Of a DNA stretch of 64,000 bases, positions 43,968 to 52,171 are shown piece by piece; the first letter of the stretch is position 1; every line of letters starts with the position of its first letter. The translations under genes were made by a program, and so were the position numbers. Under the pieces are notes generated by a model. The model was not told where the DNA came from, did no database searches, and worked only from the letters and a program-made list of their open reading frames with translations. Source of the DNA: JBBDIK01 sp040880465 (GTDB taxonomy: Bacteria; Actinomycetota; UBA4738; JBBDHU01); contig JBBDIK010000005.1 of NCBI GenBank assembly GCA_040880465.1, forward strand, positions 62,001 through 126,000. Reading direction: 5' to 3'.

Positions 43968-44044
43968 ATGAGACATCCTGGCGCGTGCGTCAGGGACCCG
44001 GAGCCAGCAGGGTTCCGCGGCGACCCGGAGGGGATGTTCCCGGC

Positions 44045-45670
44045 ATGGCGAACCAGTACGACGCGATCGTGATCGGCGGCGGGCACAACGGATTGTGCGC
44101 GGCGGCCTACCTGGCCAAGGAGGGCGCGAACGTCATCGTCCTCGAGAAGCGCTACAAGACCGGCGGGGCCGCGGACACCAGCGCGCCGTGGCCAGAGCAT
44201 CCCGACTTCAAGGTCACCACCTACTCGTACGTATCGGGCCTGATTCCGCCCTCGGTGGTGCAGGAACTCAAGCTCGAGAGCCACGGCTACAAGATCCACC
44301 CGATGGGTCCGGTGTACCAGGCGTGGCCGGACGGCCGTTCGATGTCGTTCGAGAGCGGGCTCACCGACGTCAACCGCCCGTTCATCGAGAAGTTCTCGAA
44401 GAAGGATGCCGTCAACATCGAGAAGTACGATGCGTGGCTGGAGAAGCTGGCGGACATCCTCGGGCCGCTGTTGCTCAAGACACCCCCGAACGTCGGTTCG
44501 AAGAAGTTCGGGGACCTCCTGGACCAGGGCCGTCTCGCGTGGGAACTGCGCAAGCACATCGATCAGCGAACGGTTGCCGACTTCACCCGGATGATGACGA
44601 TGTCCCTGACCGACTTCCTCGACGAGTGGTTCGAGTCCGAGGAACTCAAGGGCGTCCTCACCGTCGACGGCGTCATCGGCACCTGGGCCGGTCCGGACGA
44701 GCCGGGCACGGCCTACGTCCTCCTTCACCACGCCATCACCGACATCGGTGACGGCCAGCTCGGGAACTGGGGGTTCCCGGAAGGCGGGATGGGCGCCGTC
44801 TCGGACGCCTTCCGCCGGTCGGCCGAGGCGTTCGGTGCGAAGATCCGCACGGAGGCGCCCGTGGCGAAGGTCCTGACCTCGGATGGACGTGTCACCGGCG
44901 TCGCGCTGGAAAGCGGAGAGGAGCTCTCCGCGCCGGTCGTCATCACGGCGGTGCACCCGAAGATCACGTTCCTCGAGCAACTCGACGAGGAGGAACTGCC
45001 GGCCGATTTCGTTCAGGACATCCGCAACTTCAAGACGCGGAGCGGCACGGTCAAGATCAATCTGGCGCTCAGCGAACTCCCCAACTTCACGGCTGATCCG
45101 AACCCCGCCGACGGAAGCACGCCGCATCATCTGACCGGTTCGGTCGAGCTGTCGTTCTCGCCGCGATACGTCGAAGCGGCCTTCCAGGACGCGAAGGCGG
45201 GACGGGGGGCGACTGCGCCGTTCTCGGACGGCGTGATCCCGTCGGTCGTGGACAAGACGCTGGCTCCGGAGGGTGTTCACATCATGTCGCTGTTCACGCA
45301 GTGGTGTCCGCAGGAGTGGGCGGCCGAACCGAGGGATGACGAGCTGGAGGCCTACGCGGACCGGACGATCGGCGTGTACAACGATCTGGCGCCGAACTTC
45401 AAGGACTCGATCATCGCCCGCCAGGTGCTCGGGCCCTACGAGATGGAGCAGGAGCTGGGCATGATCGGGGGCAACATCTTCCACGGGGAACTCTCGGCGA
45501 ACCAGTTGTTCCACATGCGCCCGGCGCCGGGCTACGCGGACTTCCGAACGCCGATCAAGGGCCTGTACCAGGCCTCGTCAGGCACCCATGCGGGCGGTGG
45601 CGTGAACGGGATCCCCGGCTGGCACGCAGCGAAGGCGATCAAGGAGGATCGTGCCCTGTCGCGGAAGTAG
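44045..45670 (+). CDS. NAD(P)/FAD-dependent oxidoreductase, PYROXD2-like (paralogue 5)
   Basis: A 541-residue flavoprotein, nearest to paralogues 3 and 4. The FAD motif VIGGGHNGLCAAAYLAKEG is at the N-terminus and ELSANQLFHMRPAPGYADF with GLYQASSGTHAGGG at the C-terminus. The ATG at 44045 gives the standard N-terminus and has GGAGGGG eleven bases upstream; the open frame begins 35 codons earlier. It has its own promoter and operator and a hairpin terminator after its stop, so it is a monocistronic, TetR-controlled gene. Substrate unknown. Confidence 0.83.
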   Translation: MANQYDAIVIGGGHNGLCAAAYLAKEGANVIVLEKRYKTGGAADTSAPWPEHPDFKVTTYSYVSGLIPPSVVQELKLESHGYKIHPMGPVYQAWPDGRSMSFESGLTDVNRPFIEKFSKKDAVNIEKYDAWLEKLADILGPLLLKTPPNVGSKKFGDLLDQGRLAWELRKHIDQRTVADFTRMMTMSLTDFLDEWFESEELKGVLTVDGVIGTWAGPDEPGTAYVLLHHAITDIGDGQLGNWGFPEGGMGAVSDAFRRSAEAFGAKIRTEAPVAKVLTSDGRVTGVALESGEELSAPVVITAVHPKITFLEQLDEEELPADFVQDIRNFKTRSGTVKINLALSELPNFTADPNPADGSTPHHLTGSVELSFSPRYVEAAFQDAKAGRGATAPFSDGVIPSVVDKTLAPEGVHIMSLFTQWCPQEWAAEPRDDELEAYADRTIGVYNDLAPNFKDSIIARQVLGPYEMEQELGMIGGNIFHGELSANQLFHMRPAPGYADFRTPIKGLYQASSGTHAGGGVNGIPGWHAAKAIKEDRALSRK

Positions 45671-45729
45671 CGTCCGCCCTGGTGCCGATGTCACCCGGAC
45701 GTGTCCGGGCCGGAAAGCTCGGAAAGCGA

Positions 45730-45762
45730 AGAACCGAGGCGGCGGGAGGCTGCCTCGGTTCT
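45730..45762 (+). terminator. hairpin terminator after FAD oxidoreductase 5
   Basis: AGAACCGAGGC (45730-45740) pairs exactly with GCCTCGGTTCT (45752-45762) around an 11-base loop, 60 bases past the stop. The 11-pair stem is strong; the following bases are only moderately T-rich. Confidence 0.6.
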
Positions 45763-46052
45763 CCTGGATCTCGGTTCCCGTCACGGTCTCGTCGGACGGG
45801 GTCCTCAGTCCTTCCGGTTGGGCCCTTCCACGGTCTCCTCGGTCGGGGCCCTTCCGGGGTGGTACTCGGGTGCTTCCATGTATCTATCTTCGGCGCGGCT
45901 GGACGCGCGGTTCGTCACCTGGGCGACAGGGGATGTGTCGGGTTGCCGACGTGGGGCTGGATCCGGGTGCGTCAGGCGCGTCGCAGGCACGCTCGGCGGG
46001 TGTTGCGGCTCGTATGATGACCGGCGTCCGGCCTGAGTTACGGGTCAAACGC
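45763..46052. other. intergenic stretch without a supported gene
   Basis: Between the terminator hairpin and the ribosome site of the CoA ligase gene lie about 290 bases with no frame that has a ribosome site and family resemblance. The block GGGCCCTTCC recurs twice within 45820-45860. TATGAT (46013-46018) is a reasonable -10 for the ligase gene but no matching -35 was found. Confidence 0.5.
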
Positions 46053-46070
46053 CGAGGAGGGTGAGCAAGG

Positions 46071-48161
46071 GTGGGCAGCAGGGGCGCCGTTCGCACGATG
46101 CTCGAAGCGAACTCGATGGCCATCGTCGGCGCGAGTCCCAGGAAGGATTCCTTCGGCGAGATGATGGTGCTGGAGGCGCTCCGCAGCGGCTACGAGGGCA
46201 CCATCTACCCGGTCAACCCCAAGTACGACGAGATCCTCGGGCTGAAGGCGTACCCGTCGCTGGCCGACGTTCCCGAGTCCGTCGACATCGCGCTCCTCGG
46301 TGTCGGGAACCACCTGATCGAGGACCAGCTCGATCTTGCGATCGAAACCGGTGCGAAGTCAGCCGCGATCTTCGCCAGTTGTTACACGTCGACACCCGCG
46401 GGAGAGCCGACGTTGCTCGAGCGGCTGACGGAGAAGGCGCGTGCAGCGGAACTTGCCATCTGTGGTGGGAACTGCATGGGGTTCCTGAACGTCGACCGCA
46501 AGCTCCGGGTATGCGGGTTCGTCGAGCCGGACCTGGAACCTGGGCCGATCACGTTCATCTCCCACTCCGGTTCGGTGTTCTCAGCGATGGCGTTCAACGA
46601 CCGGGATCTGCGGTTCAATGTGATCGTGTCGGCCGGCCAGGAGATCGCGACCACGACGGCCGACTACATGCACTACGCGCTCGATCAGGACACCACCAAG
46701 GCGATCGGCCTGTTCATCGAGACGATCCGCGACCCCGATACGTTCGTCGATGCGCTCCGGCGCGCTGCCGAGAAGGACGTGCCGGTGGTGGCGCTCAAGG
46801 TCGGACGGGAGGCGAAGGCTCGCGAGATGGTGGCCGCGCATTCCGGCGCGCTCGCAGGCGAGGACGGCGCATACGAGGCGCTGTTCTCCCGGTATGGCGT
46901 CCTCCGCGTCGAGAACCTCGAGCGGATGTGCGACACGTTGGAACTGTTCACGCGGAACGACCGGCGCGCGGGCCCGGGTGGGTTGGCGTCGATCCACGAC
47001 TCCGGCGGCGAGCGGGCGATGTTCATCGATGCCGCCGCGGAGGCCGGCGTCGAGTTCGCGCGGATCAACGCCGAGACCACGCGCAAACTGGAGGAGACCT
47101 TGGAGGAGGGGCTCCCGGCGGTGAACCCGCTCGATGCCTGGGGTACCGGGAACGACGCCGAGCAGATCTTCATCGACTGTCTCAAGGCCCTGCGTGACGA
47201 CCCGGACACTGCCGGGGTGGCGTTCGCGGTCGACATGACCTACGACCACGGGAACGAAGAGGATTACACGTGGATGGCCGAGCAGGTCTTCCCCGAGTCG
47301 ACGAAGCCGTTCGCGATGCTTTCGAACATGTCGAGCACGATCCATCCCCCCGACGCCAAGCGCATGCGCGACCAGGGCATCCCGGTCCTGGAGGGGACGA
47401 ACACCGGGCTCGACGCGTTCCGGCACCTGTTCGCGTACCGGGATTACCGTGCGTTGCCGCCGGTCGGCGATCCCACGCTCCCCTCCGACGAGGTCCGGCA
47501 GCGTTGGCGGGAACGCCTGTCTCGAAGCGAGCCGCTGCCCGAGCACGCGGGATTGGCGCTCCTGGCCGACTATGGGATTCCGGTGAGCCCGACCGAGCTC
47601 GCATCGTCACTCGACGAAGCGTTGGCCGCGGCCGGCAAGCTCGGGTACCCGGTCGCGATCAAGACCGCGGCGACCGGAGTGATGCACAAGTCCGACGCCG
47701 GCGGCGTGAAGCTCGGGCTTGCCGACGCCGATGCCGCTGCCGTCGCGTACGAGGATCTCGCGGACCGGCTCGGTCCCGAAGTGGTCGTCGCGCCGATGGC
47801 CGAGAGCGGCGTCGAACTCGCGCTCGGGATCGTGCACGACGAGCAGTTCGGGCCGATGGTTTTGGTGGCGGCCGGCGGCATCCTGGTCGAGCTCCTGAAA
47901 GACCGGCGCCTTGCTCTGCCGCCGCTGGACGAGGTGCGCGCGCGGGGGCTCTTGGACGGACTGCGGTCGCGTCCGATCCTGGACGGGGTCCGCGGTGCAC
48001 AGCCGTCGGACATCGACGCGGTGGTGCGGTCGATCGTCGCCGTGTCGGTGCTCGCGTTCGATCTCGGCGACCTGATCCAGGAACTCGACGCGAACCCGGT
48101 GATCGCTTCCCCGAAGGGATGCGTCGCCGTGGACGCGTTGGTGGTTTCCCGCTCGATCTAG
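46071..48161 (+). CDS. acetate-CoA ligase family protein, ADP-forming, alpha-beta fusion (copy 2)
   Basis: A 696-residue relative of the ligase at 29.4 kb. The CoA-binding domain (SMAIVGASPRKDSFG, TIYPVNPKYDEILG), the central domain with SHSGSVFSAMAF and the histidine segment AAHSGALAGEDGA, and a C-terminal ATP-grasp part (YPVAIKTAATGVMHKSDAGGV, LALGIVHDEQFG) follow in order. It forms an acyl-CoA with ADP and phosphate as products. The start is a GTG at 46071 with GAGGAGG about eleven bases upstream. The paralogues differ enough to suggest different acids. Its stop overlaps the end of the convergent ArsR gene by four bases. Confidence 0.87.
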   Translation: MGSRGAVRTMLEANSMAIVGASPRKDSFGEMMVLEALRSGYEGTIYPVNPKYDEILGLKAYPSLADVPESVDIALLGVGNHLIEDQLDLAIETGAKSAAIFASCYTSTPAGEPTLLERLTEKARAAELAICGGNCMGFLNVDRKLRVCGFVEPDLEPGPITFISHSGSVFSAMAFNDRDLRFNVIVSAGQEIATTTADYMHYALDQDTTKAIGLFIETIRDPDTFVDALRRAAEKDVPVVALKVGREAKAREMVAAHSGALAGEDGAYEALFSRYGVLRVENLERMCDTLELFTRNDRRAGPGGLASIHDSGGERAMFIDAAAEAGVEFARINAETTRKLEETLEEGLPAVNPLDAWGTGNDAEQIFIDCLKALRDDPDTAGVAFAVDMTYDHGNEEDYTWMAEQVFPESTKPFAMLSNMSSTIHPPDAKRMRDQGIPVLEGTNTGLDAFRHLFAYRDYRALPPVGDPTLPSDEVRQRWRERLSRSEPLPEHAGLALLADYGIPVSPTELASSLDEALAAAGKLGYPVAIKTAATGVMHKSDAGGVKLGLADADAAAVAYEDLADRLGPEVVVAPMAESGVELALGIVHDEQFGPMVLVAAGGILVELLKDRRLALPPLDEVRARGLLDGLRSRPILDGVRGAQPSDIDAVVRSIVAVSVLAFDLGDLIQELDANPVIASPKGCVAVDALVVSRSI

Positions 48162-48493
48162 CCTCCGAATGAGGTCCGCAACAGCTTCACGAGTTCCCGA
48201 AGGGGGCGGCCGGACGACCGGAAGTACGCCCACTTCCCGCGCTGTTCGCGCTCGACGAGGCCGGCTTGGTGTAGCAGCCTGAGGTGATGACTCACGGTCG
48301 GCTGCGCGAGGCCGACGGACGCGGTCAGGTCGCACACACAGGCCTCGCCTTCCTCGGCGATCAGGCTCATGAGGCGTAGCCGTGTCGGATCTGCCAGCAC
48401 CCCGAACGCGGCTGCCAGCCGGTTGGCCTCGTCCTCAGCGATGGGCGCGCTCACGGGGGCACAGCATTCGATCATCGGCAGGGCGGTCTTCAT
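48158..48493 (-). CDS. ArsR/SmtB family metal-sensing repressor
   Basis: A 111-residue winged-helix repressor. Cys10-Cys11 near the N-terminus and Cys52/Cys54 in the CVCDL segment of the helix form the thiolate metal site known from ArsR and CadC sensors of As(III), Cd(II) or Pb(II). The recognition helix is in LAQPTVSHHLRLLHQAGLV and the wing in EREQRGKWAYF. In the apo form such proteins bind a palindrome and dissociate when metal binds. The ATG at 48493 faces a divergent region with a perfect 9-2-9 palindrome and a 15-codon cysteine-rich gene. No arsenite pump, arsenate reductase or metal ATPase lies in the window. Confidence 0.9.
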   Translation of the reverse strand: MKTALPMIECCAPVSAPIAEDEANRLAAAFGVLADPTRLRLMSLIAEEGEACVCDLTASVGLAQPTVSHHLRLLHQAGLVEREQRGKWAYFRSSGRPLRELVKLLRTSFGG

Positions 48494-48518
48494 GGGTGGA
48501 TCACCCGTCTCTCCTCAT

Positions 48519-48572
48519 ATAGACAGAGGTCGATACATGGGCGTAGGATAACACATCGACAGATGTCGATGT
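48519..48572. promoter_or_regulatory. ArsR operator pair and divergent promoter
   Basis: ACATCGACA-GA-TGTCGATGT (48553-48572) is a perfect 9-2-9 palindrome. A degenerate second copy, ATAGACA-GA-GGTCGAT, lies at 48519-48534. On the plus strand TAGACA (48520-48525) and TAGGAT (48544-48549) make a -35/-10 pair with an 18-base spacer; the weak operator overlaps the -35 and the perfect one covers the start point. The downstream unit is the micropeptide gene. Confidence 0.65.
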
Positions 48573-48598
48573 ATGGCTTAAGGAGGGAGGTGACCGAG

Positions 48599-48646
48599 AT
48601 GACGACGGATCCTTGCTGCCCGGACGGCTGCCCGTCCGGCTGCTAG
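48599..48646 (+). CDS. cysteine-rich micropeptide (15 residues) divergent from ArsR
   Basis: A 15-codon frame, MTTDPCCPDGCPSGC, with four cysteines and a stop. AAGGAGGGAGGTGA, an almost ideal ribosome site, lies nine bases before the ATG, so translation is very likely. It is the first gene behind the ArsR operator and promoter and would be induced when the repressor binds metal. Two ideas are open: a metal-binding thiol peptide, or a leader peptide whose cysteine codons sense supply. CCGGACGG-CTGC-CCGTCCGG (48620-48639) forms a perfect 8-4-8 hairpin within the frame, and a second hairpin follows the stop. It is too short for usual gene calls. I do not recognise it from a named family. Confidence 0.6.
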   Translation: MTTDPCCPDGCPSGC

Positions 48647-48663
48647 CGCTTGCCGCGTGACGA

Positions 48664-48687
48664 GGGGCCGGGCTGCAGACCGGCCCC
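48664..48687 (+). terminator. hairpin after the micropeptide gene
   Basis: GGGGCCGG (48664-48671) pairs exactly with CCGGCCCC (48680-48687), 18 bases past the micropeptide stop. There is no T-run. It could end the short transcript, or act as the terminator half of an attenuator; GCCGG in its left arm can alternatively pair with CCGGC at 48636-48640 within the micropeptide frame. Confidence 0.5.
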
Positions 48688-48803
48688 CTCACTCCTCGTC
48701 CCGGTGGTGTTGGTGATCGTGCTCCGGTGCGCCGCTGTTCTCGACCTATCCCCCGAACGGCCGCTAGCCCCGGGCCGGGGAAACCCGATATCGTGCTCGA
48801 GCG

Positions 48804-50291
48804 ATGCTCGACAACTACAAGTACCAGGCCAAACGCTCCGTCGTGGCCGCGCAGGAGGCGGCCCGCGGGTTCGGGCACGACCACATCGGGACCGAGCATC
48901 TGCTGCTTGGCTTGGTGCGTGAGCCGTCGCCGGCTCAAGCAGCGTTCGCCGATCTCGGAGTCACGGATGAGGCCGTTACCGCCCAGATCGAGGACTCGCT
49001 CGGGACCGGAAAGGCGACCGACGACGCCGTCCCGTTCGACCTCGAGGCCAAGGCCGCCCTCGATCAGGCGTCGGAGGAGGCCGCCGCGCTCGGCCGGCAG
49101 ACGGTCGGCGCCGAGCACCTCGTCTTCGCCATCTTCCAGGAGCGCGAGAGTGGCGCGGTCATGCTGCTCGAAAAGCTCGGTGTCGATCCCGAGGCCGTCC
49201 GGCCCGCCGTGATGCAGCAGCTCAAAGCGACGGAGAAGGAGGAGGACGGCGCCGCGAAGAAGACGGCAGGCAAGGAGATCGGGTCGATCCTGGTCGAGCA
49301 GGGCTCCGTCGATCAGACCCAGCTCGAGGAGGCACTCGAAGGGGCGCGCGACAAGCTGCTCGGCCGCGCGCTGATCGACCTCGGCCTCATCGAGGAACGT
49401 GATCTCGTCCGAGCCCTGGCCACCCAGATCGGGATGGACTTCGTGGACCTGGACCAGTTCCCGGTCGAGCCGTGGGCCGTGCAGCTCATCCCACCCGCGG
49501 CGGCGTGGCGTCACCACGTGATCGCGATCGGCGAGCGCGGCGGCAAGCTGCTGCTGGCGATGTCCAACCCGGCCGACAACCACGCGATCGACGACATCCG
49601 CGTCATGACGAACCGCCAGGTCGAGCCGGTCGTCGCGATGGCCTCTGACATCGAGCGTGCGCTCCGCACGAACATGGGAACGCGCGAGCAGGCCGAAGCC
49701 GATCAGGAGATGCCCGTCACGTCGGGCACCTGGTACGGCGAGTCGACGATCGGCCCATCGGAGCCGTGGAAGGGACCGGAGGACTCGGTGATCGGCGCCC
49801 CGGTCGACCTCGGGACGGTGCTGGCCGTCACCGATACCAGCGTGTTCGTCGCCATCTCCGACGTGGTCGCGCATCCCAGCGGGTTCGGGATGACGGTGAC
49901 GCTCCGGCGGAGGGGCGCGCCGCGCGCGGACAAGTGGTTCGAGGCGGTGAGCTGGCAGCACCGTTGGTCCGGCTCGGGTATCCCGGAACTCTCCCCGCGG
50001 GCGCTACGGGTCGGCGTCGAGTTCCCCGACGGTGCTCGCGTCGACAACCTGTCGTTCCGAGACATGCCGACGCGCCGGCCGAAGACGCCGAGCATGATCT
50101 CGCTCGGGGCAGAGGGCACCGGCTGGCGGGTGGACGTGCAGTACTGGATCTGGCCGCTCCCGCCGCATGGCGAGGCCAACTTCTTCTGCGAGTGGCCGTC
50201 GGAGGGGGTCCCGCTGACGCGGGTACCGTTCGACAGCGCCGTCCTGCACGAGGCGGCCGAACGCGCACACGTCCTGTGGGACGAGGGTTAA
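48804..50291 (+). CDS. Clp_N - MshEN fusion protein of unknown function
   Basis: A 495-residue protein. Residues 1-140 are a double Clp_N repeat as at the N-terminus of ClpC (ARGFGHDHIGTEHLLLGLVRE and GRQTVGAEHLVFAIFQE). Residues 159-290 resemble the MshEN/GspE N-terminal domain (IGSILVEQGSVDQTQLEEAL, LLGRALIDLGLIEERDLVRALA, FVDLDQF), which in PilB/MshE ATPases binds cyclic di-GMP. Residues 330-495 are a beta-rich region I do not recognise. There is no Walker motif, so it is neither a Clp unfoldase nor a secretion ATPase. It may be an adaptor that links protein turnover or recognition to cyclic di-GMP (inference). No signal or membrane segment is seen. Confidence 0.7.
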   Translation: MLDNYKYQAKRSVVAAQEAARGFGHDHIGTEHLLLGLVREPSPAQAAFADLGVTDEAVTAQIEDSLGTGKATDDAVPFDLEAKAALDQASEEAAALGRQTVGAEHLVFAIFQERESGAVMLLEKLGVDPEAVRPAVMQQLKATEKEEDGAAKKTAGKEIGSILVEQGSVDQTQLEEALEGARDKLLGRALIDLGLIEERDLVRALATQIGMDFVDLDQFPVEPWAVQLIPPAAAWRHHVIAIGERGGKLLLAMSNPADNHAIDDIRVMTNRQVEPVVAMASDIERALRTNMGTREQAEADQEMPVTSGTWYGESTIGPSEPWKGPEDSVIGAPVDLGTVLAVTDTSVFVAISDVVAHPSGFGMTVTLRRRGAPRADKWFEAVSWQHRWSGSGIPELSPRALRVGVEFPDGARVDNLSFRDMPTRRPKTPSMISLGAEGTGWRVDVQYWIWPLPPHGEANFFCEWPSEGVPLTRVPFDSAVLHEAAERAHVLWDEG

Positions 50292-50307
50292 CTCACCCGA
50301 GTGACCG

Positions 50308-51486
50308 CTACGCCGGCCAGTCGGTGTAGACGCCGGGTCCGCGCTTGCGCAGTTCGTTCCCGATGACCAGCCGCTGGATCTCGGAGGTGCCCTCCCAGAG
50401 GCGGTCGACCCGCAGTTCCCGCCAGAGGCGCTCCACGGGCTGCTCGCGCATGTAGCCACGACCGCCGAAGATCTGCACCGCCTTGTCGGCAACCCGATTC
50501 GCGGTCTCGGAGCAGATCAGCTTGACCGCCGAGGCCATCGCGTGGATCTGCTTGCGCGGGATGTCCGGCTGCGAGGACTCCCAGCCGACCCGGTAGAGGA
50601 GCGCCTTCGCCGCCATGATCTCGGCGGCCATGTCGGCCAGCATGAACTCGATCGATTGGAAATCGATGATGGGCTCCCCGAACTGCACGCGTTCCTTCGC
50701 GAACGCCAGCGACAGGTCGAGCGCGCGCTGTGACGCGCCGACGGTGCGCGCCCCGATCATGAGCCGCTCCTCGACGAACCAGTCCTTGGTCAGGTCGTAC
50801 CCCTGGCCGACGTCCCCGAGGACCTTGTCGTCACCGACCCGTACGTCGTCGAAGGAATAGATCGGGTGCTCGAAGTAGGACGTGTGCGTGTACTTCGGGG
50901 TACGCACGAGCTCGATGCCGGGCAGGTCCTTGTCAACGATGAACACCGTCGCCTTCTCCGGGTCACCGTCGACGTGCGCGTGGACCAGGATGATGTCCGA
51001 CCGGTCACCGGCGGTCACGTGCCACTTCGTTCCGCTGATGATCCAGCCGTTGCCGTCCTTGCGGGCAGTGGTCTGCACCATCGACGGGTCCGAGCCCGCG
51101 CCTTCCTCGGTGATCGCGTAGCAGTCCTCGCGTTCGCCGCGGCACGCCGGCCGCAGGTACTCGTCCTTCTGCTGCTCGCTCCCGAACGCCAGCACGTTCG
51201 ACGGATGCCAGACGAGCGCCCAGAGGCAGTTCGTCGCCTTGCCGAGTTCCTCCTCGACCAGCATCTGCTGGAACGTCGTGAGGCCCTGGCCGCCGTCCTC
51301 CTTCGAGTGATTGATCGCGTTGAGTTCGTATTCCAGGACCGCGGCGCGGATCGTCGCGCGGCTCTCGTCGGAGATCTTGCCGTGCGCCTCCTCGGTCTCG
51401 AGCTCGTGCGGGAATAGGTACTTCTCGGTGAACTCGCGGGCGCGGCGCTGGAGCTCGCGGTCTTCGGCTGACAGGCGCAGGTCCAT
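50308..51486 (-). CDS. acyl-CoA dehydrogenase (copy 2)
   Basis: A 392-residue flavoprotein with the family blocks CYAITEEGAGSDPSMV, WHVTAGDRSDIILVHAH, VQFGEPIIDFQSIEFMLAD, and GGRGYMREQPVERLWRELRVDRLWEGTSEIQR, the last carrying the catalytic-type Glu in WEGT. It oxidises an acyl-CoA to an enoyl-CoA. ATG at 51486 with GGAGGAAT. It is similar in length and layout to the copy at 32.5 kb but clearly divergent, so it likely acts on another acyl group. It ends 16 bases from the convergent Clp_N-MshEN gene. Confidence 0.9.
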   Translation of the reverse strand: MDLRLSAEDRELQRRAREFTEKYLFPHELETEEAHGKISDESRATIRAAVLEYELNAINHSKEDGGQGLTTFQQMLVEEELGKATNCLWALVWHPSNVLAFGSEQQKDEYLRPACRGEREDCYAITEEGAGSDPSMVQTTARKDGNGWIISGTKWHVTAGDRSDIILVHAHVDGDPEKATVFIVDKDLPGIELVRTPKYTHTSYFEHPIYSFDDVRVGDDKVLGDVGQGYDLTKDWFVEERLMIGARTVGASQRALDLSLAFAKERVQFGEPIIDFQSIEFMLADMAAEIMAAKALLYRVGWESSQPDIPRKQIHAMASAVKLICSETANRVADKAVQIFGGRGYMREQPVERLWRELRVDRLWEGTSEIQRLVIGNELRKRGPGVYTDWPA

Positions 51487-51508
51487 CTGGGTTCATTCCT
51501 CCGGGTTC

Positions 51509-51528
51509 GTCTCGGGCTGATGCGAGAC
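51509..51528 (-). promoter_or_regulatory. inverted repeat upstream of acyl-CoA dehydrogenase 2
   Basis: GTCTCG (51509-51514) and CGAGAC (51523-51528) are exact complements with an 8-base loop, just before the ribosome site. On the minus strand TACACT (51536-51531) lies directly upstream as a possible -10. An operator or leader stem is possible. Confidence 0.35.
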
Positions 51529-51628
51529 TCAGTGTAGGACCACGGGGCCTGTCTGCGTCCACCCGGCGGTCCCGGCCGGCGCGGGCCGTACGGCCCTTCG
51601 GTTGCCGGACCCGGGGAGGTACCGCAGA

Positions 51629-52162
51629 GTGGGGGCCGTGAAGCGTCGCGCGCCGTCCCACACCGTCCTTGCCGTTGTTGGCCTGCTCGTGGCCGGGGCT
51701 GCCGCCTGGGCGTGGGTGCTATTCGGGCGCGGACCGACCTACGACGAGTACCGGCAGACCGCACAGGAGATGGTGCCCGGGACGATGACGCTCGAGCTGC
51801 GTCCGTCGCCGGAGGGGTTCCGGCCGAACGTTACGCCCGAGGAGGCGTACAAGATCGCTTGGGACGAACCGCTCGAGAGCCGCGTCCATCGAACGCTCGC
51901 AGTGGTGAACGACACCTACTCGGGAGCGGACGTGCGACCCGACTGGGTGTTCATCGCGCGCAACCAGTGCTACCCGAGCGCGAAGGGGGACCTCGTCTCG
52001 CCCGCCCGGTCGGGGTCGGTGGGCGAGTCCTGCACCGACAAGAACCTGGCGATCGTGTCGGTGGACGCGGAGAGCGGAGAGCCGGCGCTTTCGTGGGTCG
52101 GGTTCGACGATTCGGAGTCGTGGACCCCGGCGAACGCGAGGGAGACCGCGGCGACGGCGTAG
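51629..52162 (+). CDS. hypothetical membrane-anchored protein
   Basis: A 177-residue protein with one N-terminal hydrophobic segment, TVLAVVGLLVAGAAAWAWVLF, after a short basic lead (KRRAPSH), so it is inserted with the C-terminus outside. The outer part is soluble with two cysteines (NQCYPSAKGD and GESCTDKN) that could form a disulphide. No family recognised. The GTG at 51629 has GGGGAGGT eight bases upstream. It is convergent with the third binding-protein gene. Confidence 0.6.
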   Translation: MGAVKRRAPSHTVLAVVGLLVAGAAAWAWVLFGRGPTYDEYRQTAQEMVPGTMTLELRPSPEGFRPNVTPEEAYKIAWDEPLESRVHRTLAVVNDTYSGADVRPDWVFIARNQCYPSAKGDLVSPARSGSVGESCTDKNLAIVSVDAESGEPALSWVGFDDSESWTPANARETAATA

Positions 52163-52171
52163 AAAGTCGGC

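Noticed and set aside
45805..45879. 24-codon minus-strand frame in the 45.8 kb gap
   Set aside because: No ribosome site, no family resemblance; resemblance to short peptide precursors is too slight.
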